From Diphasiastrum complanatum (lineage: Eukaryota; Streptophyta; Lycopodiopsida; Lycopodiales; Lycopodiaceae), in assembly GCA_029204225.1 (NCBI GenBank), contig CM055096.1:45119967-45183966 (forward strand): DNA of 64,000 nt. The letters run 5' to 3'. A model generated the notes under the pieces. It did not search any database. It saw only the letters and a list, made by a program, of their open reading frames with translations, and was not told where the DNA came from. Positions 37,616 through 47,365 of this stretch are shown piece by piece (position 1 is the first letter of the stretch; each line of letters begins with the position of its first letter). Both the position numbers and the translations under genes were made by a program.

Positions 37616-38930
37616 GTAAAAAAAAACAAGTTGTAAGTTTTTTTTTGTAGTTGAGAGGAACAAGTGTTGCAGCCAAAAGAAATTCTTCTTATTTGTATAC
37701 ATAATACAGAAAACTTTGTTCTCTTATTTCACTATATCATGAGGGAGATTATTTCAAATGAAAATGGCATAGGGTGTGCAATGGAAGAAGTCTACCTTCA
37801 ATAGTATTAAAGAAAAATCAACATGTGATTACAAGAATGAAAAAGCTTAACCTCAAGCTCTTTGTTCATTAGTATCTCTCTAGTTAATTTTTATGAGTTA
37901 CAATATTGAGTTGAAGTAAACTTTGCTTAAGTTGATTCAGGCAAATGTATGTTTAAGCTGTAGTCATTTTTTAATTCAATAAATATAGATATCGATAGTG
38001 GGCATACTAGCTACAATTTGTTGAGTGATTTCAAAACAATATTTTTACGTACACAATAATTTTAGATTTAAACTCCTCTAGAATAATGGTTAAAACTCCC
38101 AAAAAATACAATGTACTTCTATTCGTAGTGTCAACAATCTTTTTAAAAAAACTCTAGTTGTTGCTTCAACAAGTCTATAACAAAGTTTTCTCAAAAAATG
38201 AAAACTTGTTTAGTTTTGTTCTAAGTATTAGTACTATTGTTTTCTAAAATCCATGATGAGGTTAATGACAACAACAACTAAGCAACTTTTCACAATATAA
38301 TGATTAAAACTTTTGGAATTTTTGTACGCCTAAACATGTACTTTCATCTAATGAAATCAAGTGCAATGTGTAAATAACTCTTAAGGCATGTGCATAGATT
38401 GAGTGATATTCCACCCATTATGTTGACACATCATGATGACCTAGTAGTTTTTTTACATCATTCTAATGTTAATGTCGGTAATGAACTATCTTGACATTGT
38501 TGACTCACATGATATGATACATCTATTCGAAATTCGCTTACACCCAAGGTTATAATATCCAACATACATGCCATTGCTAAAGATTACGTAAGTGGCAATT
38601 TAAATGATCAAAATCACATCAAGATTTGACATCATGGAGTGTAAAGAATCTCCATTTAGTTTCACAAAAGTATAAAAAATGCCACCAATTTGGCCTTCAC
38701 ATAACTAGAGACAAGTTACATAAGGTTCATACATAACCTATAACTATTTAGTAGATATATCAACATAGACTCATGTGTTATTTTCATGTTGTCAACCTTC
38801 TATTCAGAAGTGGAAATATTTTCACTCATAAACGTCAAATTTGGTGGATGAACCCTTGTTTTGTAAGGCATGCGTTGCACTCTAAATGAGTCATATGTGT
38901 AACAAAGTCGATGTTTTATATTTTCTTGCA
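37616..38930. other. AT-rich intergenic stretch, nothing recognised
   Basis: No open frame of note and no repeat structure seen. Confidence 0.4.
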
Positions 38931-38931
38931 T

Positions 38932-38940
38932 ACACGTGTG

Positions 38941-38974
<34 letters not shown>
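38932..38974 (+). repeat. Alternating purine-pyrimidine tract with (CA)n
   Basis: TACACGTGTGCGCGCG is followed by a CA run up to 38974. The whole tract of about 43 bp alternates purine and pyrimidine, which favours Z-DNA. Confidence 0.9.
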
Positions 38975-38978
<4 letters not shown>

Positions 38979-38999
38979 CGGAAAGCATGCAACAGTAAC

Positions 39000-39598
39000 A
39001 AAATTTGAATGCAAAACCAGACAGTAATTTATTTAGATGATGTTGGTGAGCACAAAATCAATAGCGGGCGAAACCGTGTTCTCACAAAGCTAACTACAAT
39101 CTGTAACAACTATGAGCTTATTCTGACAATCAATCTGAAAGGAAAGAATCAATGCTTGAAAGTATCTATTGTGCCTATCTCTTATAAGTTGGCATCTTGA
39201 CATCTATGGGCGCTCGAGCGTATGCCGAATCAGCTTACATTGTTATTAACATGCATTATTAATTGATTATTGTGCAGATGTATGTACAAGAAGATGGCAT
39301 GGAGCCATTTGTGCCGTCTGGAATAGATCGTGGCTGATGTTGTCATTGTCCAAGTAGTACAAGAAGTGGACATGAGAAGACTTCGACTATTTGGAGTCGA
39401 GAGTGTCACTGTCAATATTTTAAGTCAGAGCAGTCCGACAAGTCGGGTGACTTCGACAAGTCGGACTACCATTCTCTTGCTTTTCTTTGATAATAGAGCA
39501 TTTTTTGTAGACTGTGCGACAATGCGTGTAAAACTGCAACAATATGAATGGAACTAGATTAACATGGGATTTAGGAGAGTAGAGGAGTAAATCCAACA
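39000..39598 (-). mobile_element. 3' LTR start and polypurine tract of a copia relic
   Basis: On the minus strand AAAGGGGGGG (39608-39599) is directly followed by TGTTGGATTTACTCC (from 39598 downward), a polypurine tract plus LTR start just behind a copia RNase H stop codon. The far LTR end was not located. The lower bound given is only nominal. Confidence 0.5.
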
Positions 39599-39604
39599 CC
39601 CCCC

Positions 39605-39970
39605 CTTTAATCTGGATCTGTGAATGCCTTGATCTTTAAACTAAGCACTGCACAAAATTTGTTGTGTGCATCTATGCTCAAAGCCTTGGTAAACACATTC
39701 GCAATCATGTTATGCATCCTAAAGTACGCTAAGCTTACCTCTTTGTCGAGAATCTTACTTCTTACATAGTGACATTGTATCTCAATGTGCTAAGCGTTAC
39801 TCCTAGAGTGAAATTTAGGGTTGGCCGATAAGGCAATGGCGCTCTCATTATCATAAAACATAATTGTAGGAGTGTGCTGATTCAGATTAATATCTGACAG
39901 TAAATATCTCAACCAAATTGTCTCTGTAATGGCTTGAGAAGCAGCAATGTAGAAGTGATGTGGTGTTAAA
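39605..39970 (-). pseudogene. copia RNase H C-terminal fragment
   Basis: Minus-strand reading gives AASQAITETIWLRYLLSDIN, TIMFYDNESAIALSANPKFH, EHIEIQCHYVRSKILDKEV and ANVFTKALSIDAHNKF, ending in TAA at about 39612. These are the final RNase H blocks of a copia polyprotein (DN..AI.L..NP.FH..., HI.I..H..R, ...TKAL). The upstream pol region is absent to the right. One small insertion occurs near the HSRSN..EHIE block. Confidence 0.75.
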
Positions 39971-41942
39971 ATTAGAGCAGGTCATGCACAAAGCAGTCAG
40001 GTGAAAGAAAGTAAATAGATTATCTGGAAATCAAGTTTAAGCCAACAGAGGTTGAGAGACCACAACAAAGGGTGAGAGATGATTCGGTGCTTTTTCTTTT
40101 TTTGTGTGTTGATCTTGTGAAGGTATAGGGCAGTAGCTGTGAGTTGTTGGAGATCCTGTTAGGAATTTGGTCTGTAGCTCTAGTTTTGAAGGTTGTGTTG
40201 ATCTTGTCAAGGTCTGGGACAATAGCTGTAACTTATTGCAGATTTGGTGTTTTAATGTGACTTCGAGTTCTCCAACTTGTAGCTGCGAAGGCGCTGTAAT
40301 TCTTCTGCAAATTTTGGGCAGATTATCAGAGGTTGGATAGAATAGCTGTAGATTACATTGCTTGTTGTTATATTGTTAGCCAGCTGCATCATGCAAGACT
40401 ATGCTGAGTATTAATTTTTTTTTCATAAATTTCGATTTGATATTCTGATAAAGACATATTCTACTCGTAGTGCGTTGTCCAATTTGTTTTTTTTGTAGTT
40501 GATGGAGTTGAGCTGATTTGTTTGAGCTTCGATGATAGGATTGATTGCGCACTACTGTTTTAAGCTTTTTTCTCAGCTTTTTAAGAGCTATATTCTAATA
40601 GATTGCTTCCGTTTCATTCTGGAAGACGAGTAGCCATACTTGCTGGCAGTATGTAAAAAAAAACAACACCTTGTTTCTTTGAGAAGCTGAGCATAGCGTC
40701 ATTGAAAAAGCCGATGCTGCACTCATTAATTAGCCTTATGGCCAATCACTTCGCCTTCACCTGATCACTCATCATCATCGTCACCATTCAATGTTCCTAC
40801 TTAAAACTGCACTTATTCATTCTATCTGAATAATTCTAAGCTAATATGTTACTCACCATTACCTAATCCTTGCATTTGGTAGCACAGATGATTAGTGTGA
40901 TGGCAGCAGTTGGGAGTTGGGACATCACTGGGAATGGCTTGCCCTTCTTGGGCATCCACACCAACTTGTGCATGATCCTTTTATTCTTGTACACTTTACT
41001 GCTAAGTAAATTCATCTGAAGCGGTTTTGTGGCATGTTAGGGTTAGCTAAAGTCACATTGCCCAATTCAATCTAAAGCCATGGGATCTCTTGAACCTAAA
41101 TTTAGTGTCATCATGCTTTATGTTTAATAGATGGTGTTTCACAACTAAGCAAAATTCAATGCCTTCCAAGACGATTCACAATTCAAATCAGATTCTCTAG
41201 ACCTCTTTTTCTCTAGAAATGTCTGACTTTTTCAAGTTCACATTATTCTAAAAGAACAAGGGGTTTCTATAACTTTAGATTTGCAGTACAATAATTCATG
41301 TTGTCAAAAACTAAGTTGTATGGAGTCATCTTGTAACTATGCTCAGCGCTAGTTTTTCACAAAAAAAGGATGGGTCTTTGATTTCAGACTAGTTATATTG
41401 CAATACATGTATTTGTAGGTTTTATGCCAAGTTGATCTTGGATGTTGGAATTACCTCGTGACTTTAGAGCATTTGTAGTTCTTGGAGTTTTGAAGTTGAT
41501 AAATTTCTGATGTATTGTATGTTCAAACTCACGAGAGCTCTTTATAAGTCTCTAAGAATCGTGATTTTAGTTCCCAATTGTTTTGTTTTCAAAATTTGAA
41601 AGCAAAGATTTGGGAAACTTCAAAATATACTCAAAATTGGAATTGAAAGCAAAAAGCCCCACAATTTAAGAAAAAAAAAAAACACAACGAAACTTGTCAA
41701 TTCCAGTTGATTTGAATTAATTCAAAACATCTAGATGTTGATTTCATTGGCTCTTGAACATATATGAACTAATTCGAATTTGAATCTAATCAAATTAAAA
41801 AAATTCCCTTCCAGATTCTAGTCTTTCTAAAGATTTCAAATTTTTTAAGATTTCTTGATTGTTTTTAGCAAGAGCTCGATTTGAACATTTTGAAGTAAGT
41901 TTGAATTGATTTAAATCATCTGGATTCGAATTACCTGGAAAG
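39971..41942. other. AT-rich intergenic stretch, nothing recognised
   Basis: Short A/T-rich stretch with no motif-bearing frame. Between 41560 and 41980 several gattcgaat/ttgaattaatt-like words recur, but no regular unit could be defined. Confidence 0.35.
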
Positions 41943-42610
41943 TGTTAGAATTTAGCAATTTTCACATGGTTTTTGATGAATATTAGACATCTATGTGGAT
42001 CCACACGTGTGAGGACCTGTCCACACGTGTGAAATGACACTTGTAATATTCAGATCTATTTTGATTAGCTTTCATTTGAGTCTAATATGACATCTCCTAA
42101 ATTATAGGAGTTAGGTCCTAGAATGTAGGAATCTAGAAGGTCAATACAAACCACCAATGGATGATGTGGCAAACTTGATAGATCTTATCCAAAGTGGATA
42201 TGGATAAGTACAATGAGCTGTCCTACACGTGCTGGATGCAGCTTAGAGAGAGATTATGGTGAATTTGTACTTGATCCATGATGGATCCATTATTGAGCTA
42301 ATGCTGAGAAATCTTGGTTTGTGAAGCTATCATTGTGTTTTGACTCTCTTAAGCACTTTCTTTGTGGATGAATGCTTTATAAATGATAAGTAAACCATTT
42401 CTCTGTTATCAGGTCGTATAGTTGCTGTACTTCACACGTGTGAAGCCGTGGATCATCTTTTTTTATTGTTCTTGCTTGGAAACACAAAGATTGTCAAGTA
42501 GAAGCTAGATTTGGAAGCTAGTCTTGATATAGATCAAGATCCCAAGCTACCAATCACTCTTTGTGATCATTTGTAGATCAATCTCAGTCCATAAACTCTG
42601 AAATTTGACA
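41943..42610 (+). repeat. 5' LTR of copia family B (668 bp)
   Basis: Bounded by TGTTAG at 41943 and TTTGACA at 42610, next to the primer site. It contains three CACACGTGTG palindromes (42002-42011, 42022-42031, 42433-42442). It is homologous to the solo LTR at 31658-32358 and the truncated LTR at 30.7-30.9 kb. Confidence 0.65.
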
Positions 42611-43208
42611 TGGTATCTGAGCCAAGTCAAAGATCTTAGTTGATGATCCAACAATCTTGATTTTGGTGACAACATTGGTGCTAGAGTCACTTTGAAGGAG
42701 GGCGACCTTTCCTAATAGTTTACTTGTGATGTTGAGGTTCAGATTAGTGTGTAAAGTTCAGAAGTACTTCTCACACGTGTGAGAGGCTATTGGAGTTGTA
42801 CTTTCACCAAAACTTTGTGTTTTTTCAATATTTGAGCTTCAAACAAGTTGTGTAGAGTGAAACTAGTGATGTGCTTATGAAAAACCATTGTTTCCATTAT
42901 ATATTTGATGAGTGAATGGTGTTAGAATCTTATTAAACCTACAAATCCTTGTGAGAGAGTTTGAGGCTTATGTTTTTAGTTCAAGAGTGAAACTAAAACC
43001 AATTCTAAATATCATAGGAAGGCATTGGCACTTCCAAAAATCAAATCCAAGGTTCTAAGTGAATAGATTGTGTTGAATACACTTTTCCAAATCTTTTTGA
43101 GTTCAAGATCATTATAGATCTTGCTTTTTGAGTCTAGTAAGATTCAAGAAAGTAGCATTTTAGCTAAATTCTGAGAAAGAAAGAAGGAAGAGCCTTTGAA
43201 TAGTACAT

Positions 43209-43709
43209 TTGTTGAACTTGTTACTAGTTAGAATGGGTTCAATTGGAGCCTATCTTCTTGAGGCTAGTGAAAGGCTAAATTCTAATAGTTATTCAACTTG
43301 GAAAGTAAGAATGGAGTCACTACTAGTGCTCCAAGATATGTTTGATCTTGTCATAGGAGAGGAAGAAGAACCTCAAGGAGGTCAAGATCAAGTGAGGTAC
43401 AAAAAGAGAGCTAGACTAGCATTACATTGCTTGAAAATGAATGTTAGTAATGAACTTCTAAAGGAAGTAGCATCTTGTACCTCGGCCAAGGAGGCATGGA
43501 ACTACCTCAAAGGGATTTATGAATCCAAAAATACCTCTAGAGTGCTTATGATTAGAAATAAAGTTTTTCAAAGCATTCGAGGGAGTGATGAGAGTGCTCA
43601 AGAGTATGTCTTGAGAATTAAATCTCTCAACAAAGAACTTTCCATCATTAGTGAGGGTATTCATGATGATGAACTTGTTCAAATTCACTTACCTCTTACA
43701 CTTTTATAA
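43209..43709 (+). CDS. copia gag (UBN2-type), C-terminally truncated
   Basis: 166 codons if the first ATG is used. The family start is more likely the MGSIGAYLLEASERL methionine at 43233. It follows the UBN2 gag pattern: SYSTWKVRMESLLVL, YKKRARLALHCLKMNVSN, CTSAKEAWNYLKGIY, SAQEYVLRIKSLNKEL. After DDELVQI the sequence jumps to HLPLTLL and a stop, so the zinc knuckle and protease present in the related copy at 29.1 kb are missing. It would encode a packaging-type gag protein without nucleocapsid knuckle. Probably not functional. Confidence 0.8.
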   Translation: MLNLLLVRMGSIGAYLLEASERLNSNSYSTWKVRMESLLVLQDMFDLVIGEEEEPQGGQDQVRYKKRARLALHCLKMNVSNELLKEVASCTSAKEAWNYLKGIYESKNTSRVLMIRNKVFQSIRGSDESAQEYVLRIKSLNKELSIISEGIHDDELVQIHLPLTLL

Positions 43710-43714
43710 CTTCT

Positions 43715-45175
43715 ATGTTTGATGAGCCAAGTTGCTTTGAAGAAGCTATGGAGTCACAAGAATGGAGGGATGCCATGCAAAAGGAGTATGATGCTCTTAT
43801 GGAGAATCATACATGGAAGCTTGTGGATCTTCCTCGAGGAAGAAAGACACTTGAGTGCAAATGGATCTATAGATTGAAGTACAATCAAGATGGGAGCATC
43901 AACAAACACAAGGCAAGGCTAGTGGCAAAGGGGTTCTTGCAAACCAAGGGAGTAAATTTCGATGAAACTTTTGCTCCTGTTGCTAAGCTAGTTTCCATAA
44001 GGTTGATTATTTCTCTTGCAACTACTTTCAATTGGCCTCTATTTCAACTTGATGTGACTAATGCTTTTCTCAATGGATATTTGGAAGAGGAGATTTTCAT
44101 GAGGCAACCCGAGGGCTTCATCAAAGAAGATCAAGAGGAAAAAGTGTGTTTGTTGCTAAGAATCCTTTATGGGCTTAAGCAAGCACATAGAGCTTGGTAC
44201 TCTAGGTTGAATACCTTCTTAAACTCTATTAAGTTTGTTGTAAGTGCTTATGATCCTTCTTTGTACTTAAGATTTAATGATGATAAAATCATCATTCTCA
44301 TTTTGTATATTGATGACATTATCCTTAGTGGAAATGATCTTGATGATATACAAGAAGTGAAAGTAGCATTGTTTAAGGAGTTTAAGATGGTAGATCTTGG
44401 TAATCTTCATTTCATATTAGGAATAGAAGTTTCAAGAGGCAAGGATTTGAGTTTTATTTGTCAATCCAAATATGCTTCTTCTATCTTAGAAAAGTTTGAA
44501 ATGAAAGATTGTAAAGGAGTAGAAACTCCTATGGAGCAAAATGTAAAAGTTTCCAATAGTGATGATGAAACATCCTTTGAGGACATCACACTATATAGGA
44601 GACTTGTAGGCTCCTTGATCTATCTTACTATAACTAGACCTGATCTAAGTTATAGTGTAGGAAAACTAAGCCAATCTATGCAAAATCCATTGATTTGTCA
44701 TTGGAAAAATGCAAAAAGGGTGTTGAGGTACATCTCGGCCACCAAGAACTTTGGCATTTTATATGATGGATCTAATCTAGCCTTAAGGGCATATTCGGAT
44801 GCTGATTTTGTAGGTGATAAGGTGGATAGGAGGTCCACAAGTGCTTTTGTTACCTTTCTTTGCAATGGCATAGTGTCTTGGCTTTCCAAAAAGCAAGATA
44901 CTATCTCTCTATCTTCAACCGAATCGGAATACAAGGCACTAACATCCACAACAAAGGAGATTCTATGGTTGAAGAGGCTTTTGGTGGAATTACAAGTCAT
45001 GGAAGCCGAGGAGCAGCCAACAATATTTTGTGACAACCAATCAAGCCCAGCATTAGCAACCAATCCTACATTCCATGCAAGGAGCAAGCACATAGAGATT
45101 GCTCACCATTTTGTGAGGGAAAAGGTTCAAGCAAAGGAGATCAAGCTACATCATGTGTCTTCTTCTACTCACTAA
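43715..45175 (+). CDS. copia reverse transcriptase-RNase H, open 486-codon frame
   Basis: One long frame begins at RT residue blocks SCFEEAMESQEWRDAMQKEY and ECKWIYRLKYNQDGSI, then HKARLVAKGF, DETFAPVAK, FQLDVTNAFLNGYLEEEIFM, YGLKQAHRAWYSRL (usual QAPRAWY, proline replaced by histidine), LYIDDIILSG (catalytic YIDD intact) and DLGNLHFILGIEV. RNase H follows with RPDLSYSVGKLSQ, AYSDADFVGD, STSAFVTFLCNGIVSWLSKKQ, LSSTESEYKAL, FCDNQSSPALATNP and KHIEIAHHFVREK. The frame ends early (SSSTH, stop). The expected tail TKALPKASFIKLRSAL is present in another frame just beyond, showing a frameshift near 45170. Integrase and protease are absent upstream, so it cannot transpose by itself. Confidence 0.9.
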   Translation: MFDEPSCFEEAMESQEWRDAMQKEYDALMENHTWKLVDLPRGRKTLECKWIYRLKYNQDGSINKHKARLVAKGFLQTKGVNFDETFAPVAKLVSIRLIISLATTFNWPLFQLDVTNAFLNGYLEEEIFMRQPEGFIKEDQEEKVCLLLRILYGLKQAHRAWYSRLNTFLNSIKFVVSAYDPSLYLRFNDDKIIILILYIDDIILSGNDLDDIQEVKVALFKEFKMVDLGNLHFILGIEVSRGKDLSFICQSKYASSILEKFEMKDCKGVETPMEQNVKVSNSDDETSFEDITLYRRLVGSLIYLTITRPDLSYSVGKLSQSMQNPLICHWKNAKRVLRYISATKNFGILYDGSNLALRAYSDADFVGDKVDRRSTSAFVTFLCNGIVSWLSKKQDTISLSSTESEYKALTSTTKEILWLKRLLVELQVMEAEEQPTIFCDNQSSPALATNPTFHARSKHIEIAHHFVREKVQAKEIKLHHVSSSTH

Positions 45176-45240
45176 AGCCTTGCCAAAGGCTTCATTTATC
45201 AAGTTAAGATCAGCCTTAGGTGTTGTAGATAGATGTACTA

Positions 45241-45640
45241 TAGTTGTATCATGTAAAAATTGAGGAAGTTCTCCTCTTGGAGAAGAAAGTTGTAATCTAA
45301 GGCTATGTGTCCGAGTATCCATCATTGGCCTTTGAACTCTAATTATTCCCATCTCTATCTTTTAGTCATTTACTAAGAATCTTACGAAACAGACTTTGGC
45401 ATGATGTGGTCACGTTTTTTAGGTTCATGTTTAATAATAATTATAGCTAAAGGCTAAAAGCATGGTTTGGTGGTACAAGATGGATTGTCAAGGACACTAC
45501 CTTTTTTGGGTACAAATGCACTCAAAAAAATGTTTATTGTTTAACATTCTAAACTAGGTCCACTAGAGATATGAAGAGACTATGATTGTTTGTAACAAAT
45601 TTGTAGGTGTGTAAATGTAATAATCGCTTAATAATTACTT
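45241..45640. other. Post-element intergenic DNA, nothing recognised
   Basis: Follows the end of the copia RNase H. The 3' LTR expected here does not match the 5' LTR by eye, so the element appears truncated. Confidence 0.35.
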
Positions 45641-45657
45641 CTGTTGTGGGACAACAG
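45641..45657 (+). repeat. Perfect 7-bp inverted repeat (stem-loop)
   Basis: CTGTTGT-GGG-ACAACAG. It could fold as a small hairpin or mark the start (TGTTG) of an element. Directly downstream lies a CT-rich tract. Confidence 0.6.
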
Positions 45658-45668
45658 GCCGTCGGCTT

Positions 45669-45775
45669 CTCTCTCTCTCTCTCGCTCTTGCTCACGCTCT
45701 TTCGCAATCTAGCTCACTCTCTCTCTCTCTCTTCGCGTTCGAAAGATCTCTCGCTCTAGCTCTCTCTCTGATCGT
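45669..45775 (+). repeat. CT-rich imperfect microsatellite
   Basis: Runs of CT interrupted by gct, cgc and ttcg words, followed to about 45905 by repeated (c)tgatcgtg(c/a)t and gatc words. It resembles a plant 5' UTR or LTR leader in composition. No gene could be attached. Confidence 0.7.
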
Positions 45776-45905
45776 GTTCACAAGATCTCTCGGTATTAGT
45801 CTGATATACCTCTTTCTTGCTGATCGTGCTCTTTTTGATCGCACTACAGCTGATCCAGGTCTTTCTTGTTGATCGTGATCTGTTTGATTGAGGTCTTTTT
45901 CTGAT

Positions 45906-46850
45906 CAATTAGTCTATGCACAGAATAGGAGACGATTCCAGCATGGATAGTTTTCAGGACAATAATATATATTTCACAAATTCAATTCCGGATATTCTAG
46001 CAATTTTACCTATGAGACATACGCAAGTGATCCCAGCATGGAACCTCGTCACTGCGCCGACAAAGTTGCAATGAGGGACTATCGAGCTGGTAAGATATGG
46101 GAACAGAGATTGAAAGAAATTTTTTTTAGGAGTCTTGGAGATCAACCTTCAGTAGATGACGTCAAAAACGAATATGTTTAGCTACGACAAAATATTGGCG
46201 AAGACATACACAATAATTTTCAATAGGTATTCAGAGGGAGATATTCCAGGAACTACTTCTGCAACCAACTTTTCGGGAGCTGCAAATATCATCTAATACT
46301 GTTGAAAGCAATCTTGTTTCTAGCATCCGTAACACCCTCAGTCAAATTAAGGTGCCCCACTTGGCGAATGAACTCTTCGTGAAGGTATCTTCGCTTGTGA
46401 TGATACTAAATTAAGCTGATGGCACAACGAATCTCCCTCATTTGAGAATTGTAGGTGCTTTGGGTGTTCATCAAAGAAATATTGTTGCAGCCAGTTCTCA
46501 CCCTAAGATTAAGGATGAGGAGGAGGTTCTGCCCTTGAGTGTCTCTCAGAGACAATCACCTAGAGGTAGCATAATCACGGCTCAAGTCAAGGAACTAGTG
46601 TATGCCTTTTGGAGCTCAGAAACTCGAGTGTCCCCCAACAAAAAAGACATATGCCGACAGAGGATTGGAAGAAAGAGTGTTGTCAGGCATCCAGTACATC
46701 TTCTTGACGACACTCAAGTCCTTTTTTCTGGATCTTTGTTTTCTTGGTAATGCTGCACTGTTGAAACTGATCTTTGATACTCCTGTTCTTCTGCAGATAC
46801 ACACTCCACCTCTTGTGTTTGGAACTACAGCATTTGGTTCTATTTTTTTA
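45906..46850 (+). other. Unidentified decayed coding stretch
   Basis: Several short frames with protein-like composition follow one another: MEPRHCADKVAMRDYRAGKI near 46038, DEEEVLPLSVSQRQSPRGSI and VYAFWSSETRVSPNKKDICR with RIGRKSVVRHPVHLL at 46514-46711. The last blocks (W...TR.SPN.KD..R.RIGR) look like part of a conserved transposable-element or plant protein, but I cannot name it. Many stops occur between the blocks. Confidence 0.35.
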
Positions 46851-46854
46851 AATT

Positions 46855-47365
46855 TCGTCGTATTTGCAGTTTGCACACGACCCGATTCGGTCTTTTTGGT
46901 AATGCTTTAGTGTTGTTACACTAATTGGTAGTATTACTCCAGTAGTCGGGTACTAATTTTACAAATTTTGTACTATTTCGGTACTATTTTTGTGTTGGTA
47001 AAACTCTTGAATACAAAATAATGTTACTAACAATAACTTATCGTGTACCAATTATGATCCTCCTGACTACCAAATTAGGTTCTTTTATAGTAAGTGTCTC
47101 ATTTTTATTTTAAAATTTACCAAATAGGTACTATTTAGACTTCTCGTGGCCATATTTTACGCATAAAACTATTAAATTAGGTACTTTTTCTTTATATTTA
47201 TTTGTGTTTGCAGCTCGCATACAATCCTTTGTGGTCTTTTTGGTACGATTTTAGTGTTGTTTACCAATTGGTGGAATCTAAACTTTAGTTACTACCAATT
47301 TTACAAGATTTGTACTATTTTTGTAATGTTTACGTGTTTTGAAACTTTTGAGTACCAAATATTGG
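46855..47365 (+). repeat. Pair of direct repeats of about 160 bp
   Basis: 46855-47015 and 47205-47365 share the order ..tttgcag(t/c)t(t)(t)gca.ac, ggtctttttggta(a/c)g(c/a)tttagtgttgtt, ca(c)(t)aattggt, tactaattttacaa(a/g)atttgtactatt and ttgag/ttgaatac(c)aaat. Identity is moderate and the copies lie about 190 bp apart. Confidence 0.65.

Larger units (their letters stand above)
41943..45240 (+). mobile_element. copia family B, deletion derivative (LTR-PBS-gag-RT/RH)
   Basis: 5' LTR 41943-42610 (668 bp, TGTTAGA ... TTTGACA), primer site TGGTATCTGAGC (42611-42622), leader, gag (43209-43709) and RT-RNase H (43715-45175 plus a shifted tail to about 45240). The zinc knuckle, protease and integrase are absent, replaced by a 5-bp gap between the two frames. 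No matching 3' LTR is visible after 45240. The gag matches the minus-strand copy at 29.1-30.1 kb. The RT-RH frame is almost intact, so the element is the youngest coding relic in the window. Confidence 0.8.
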
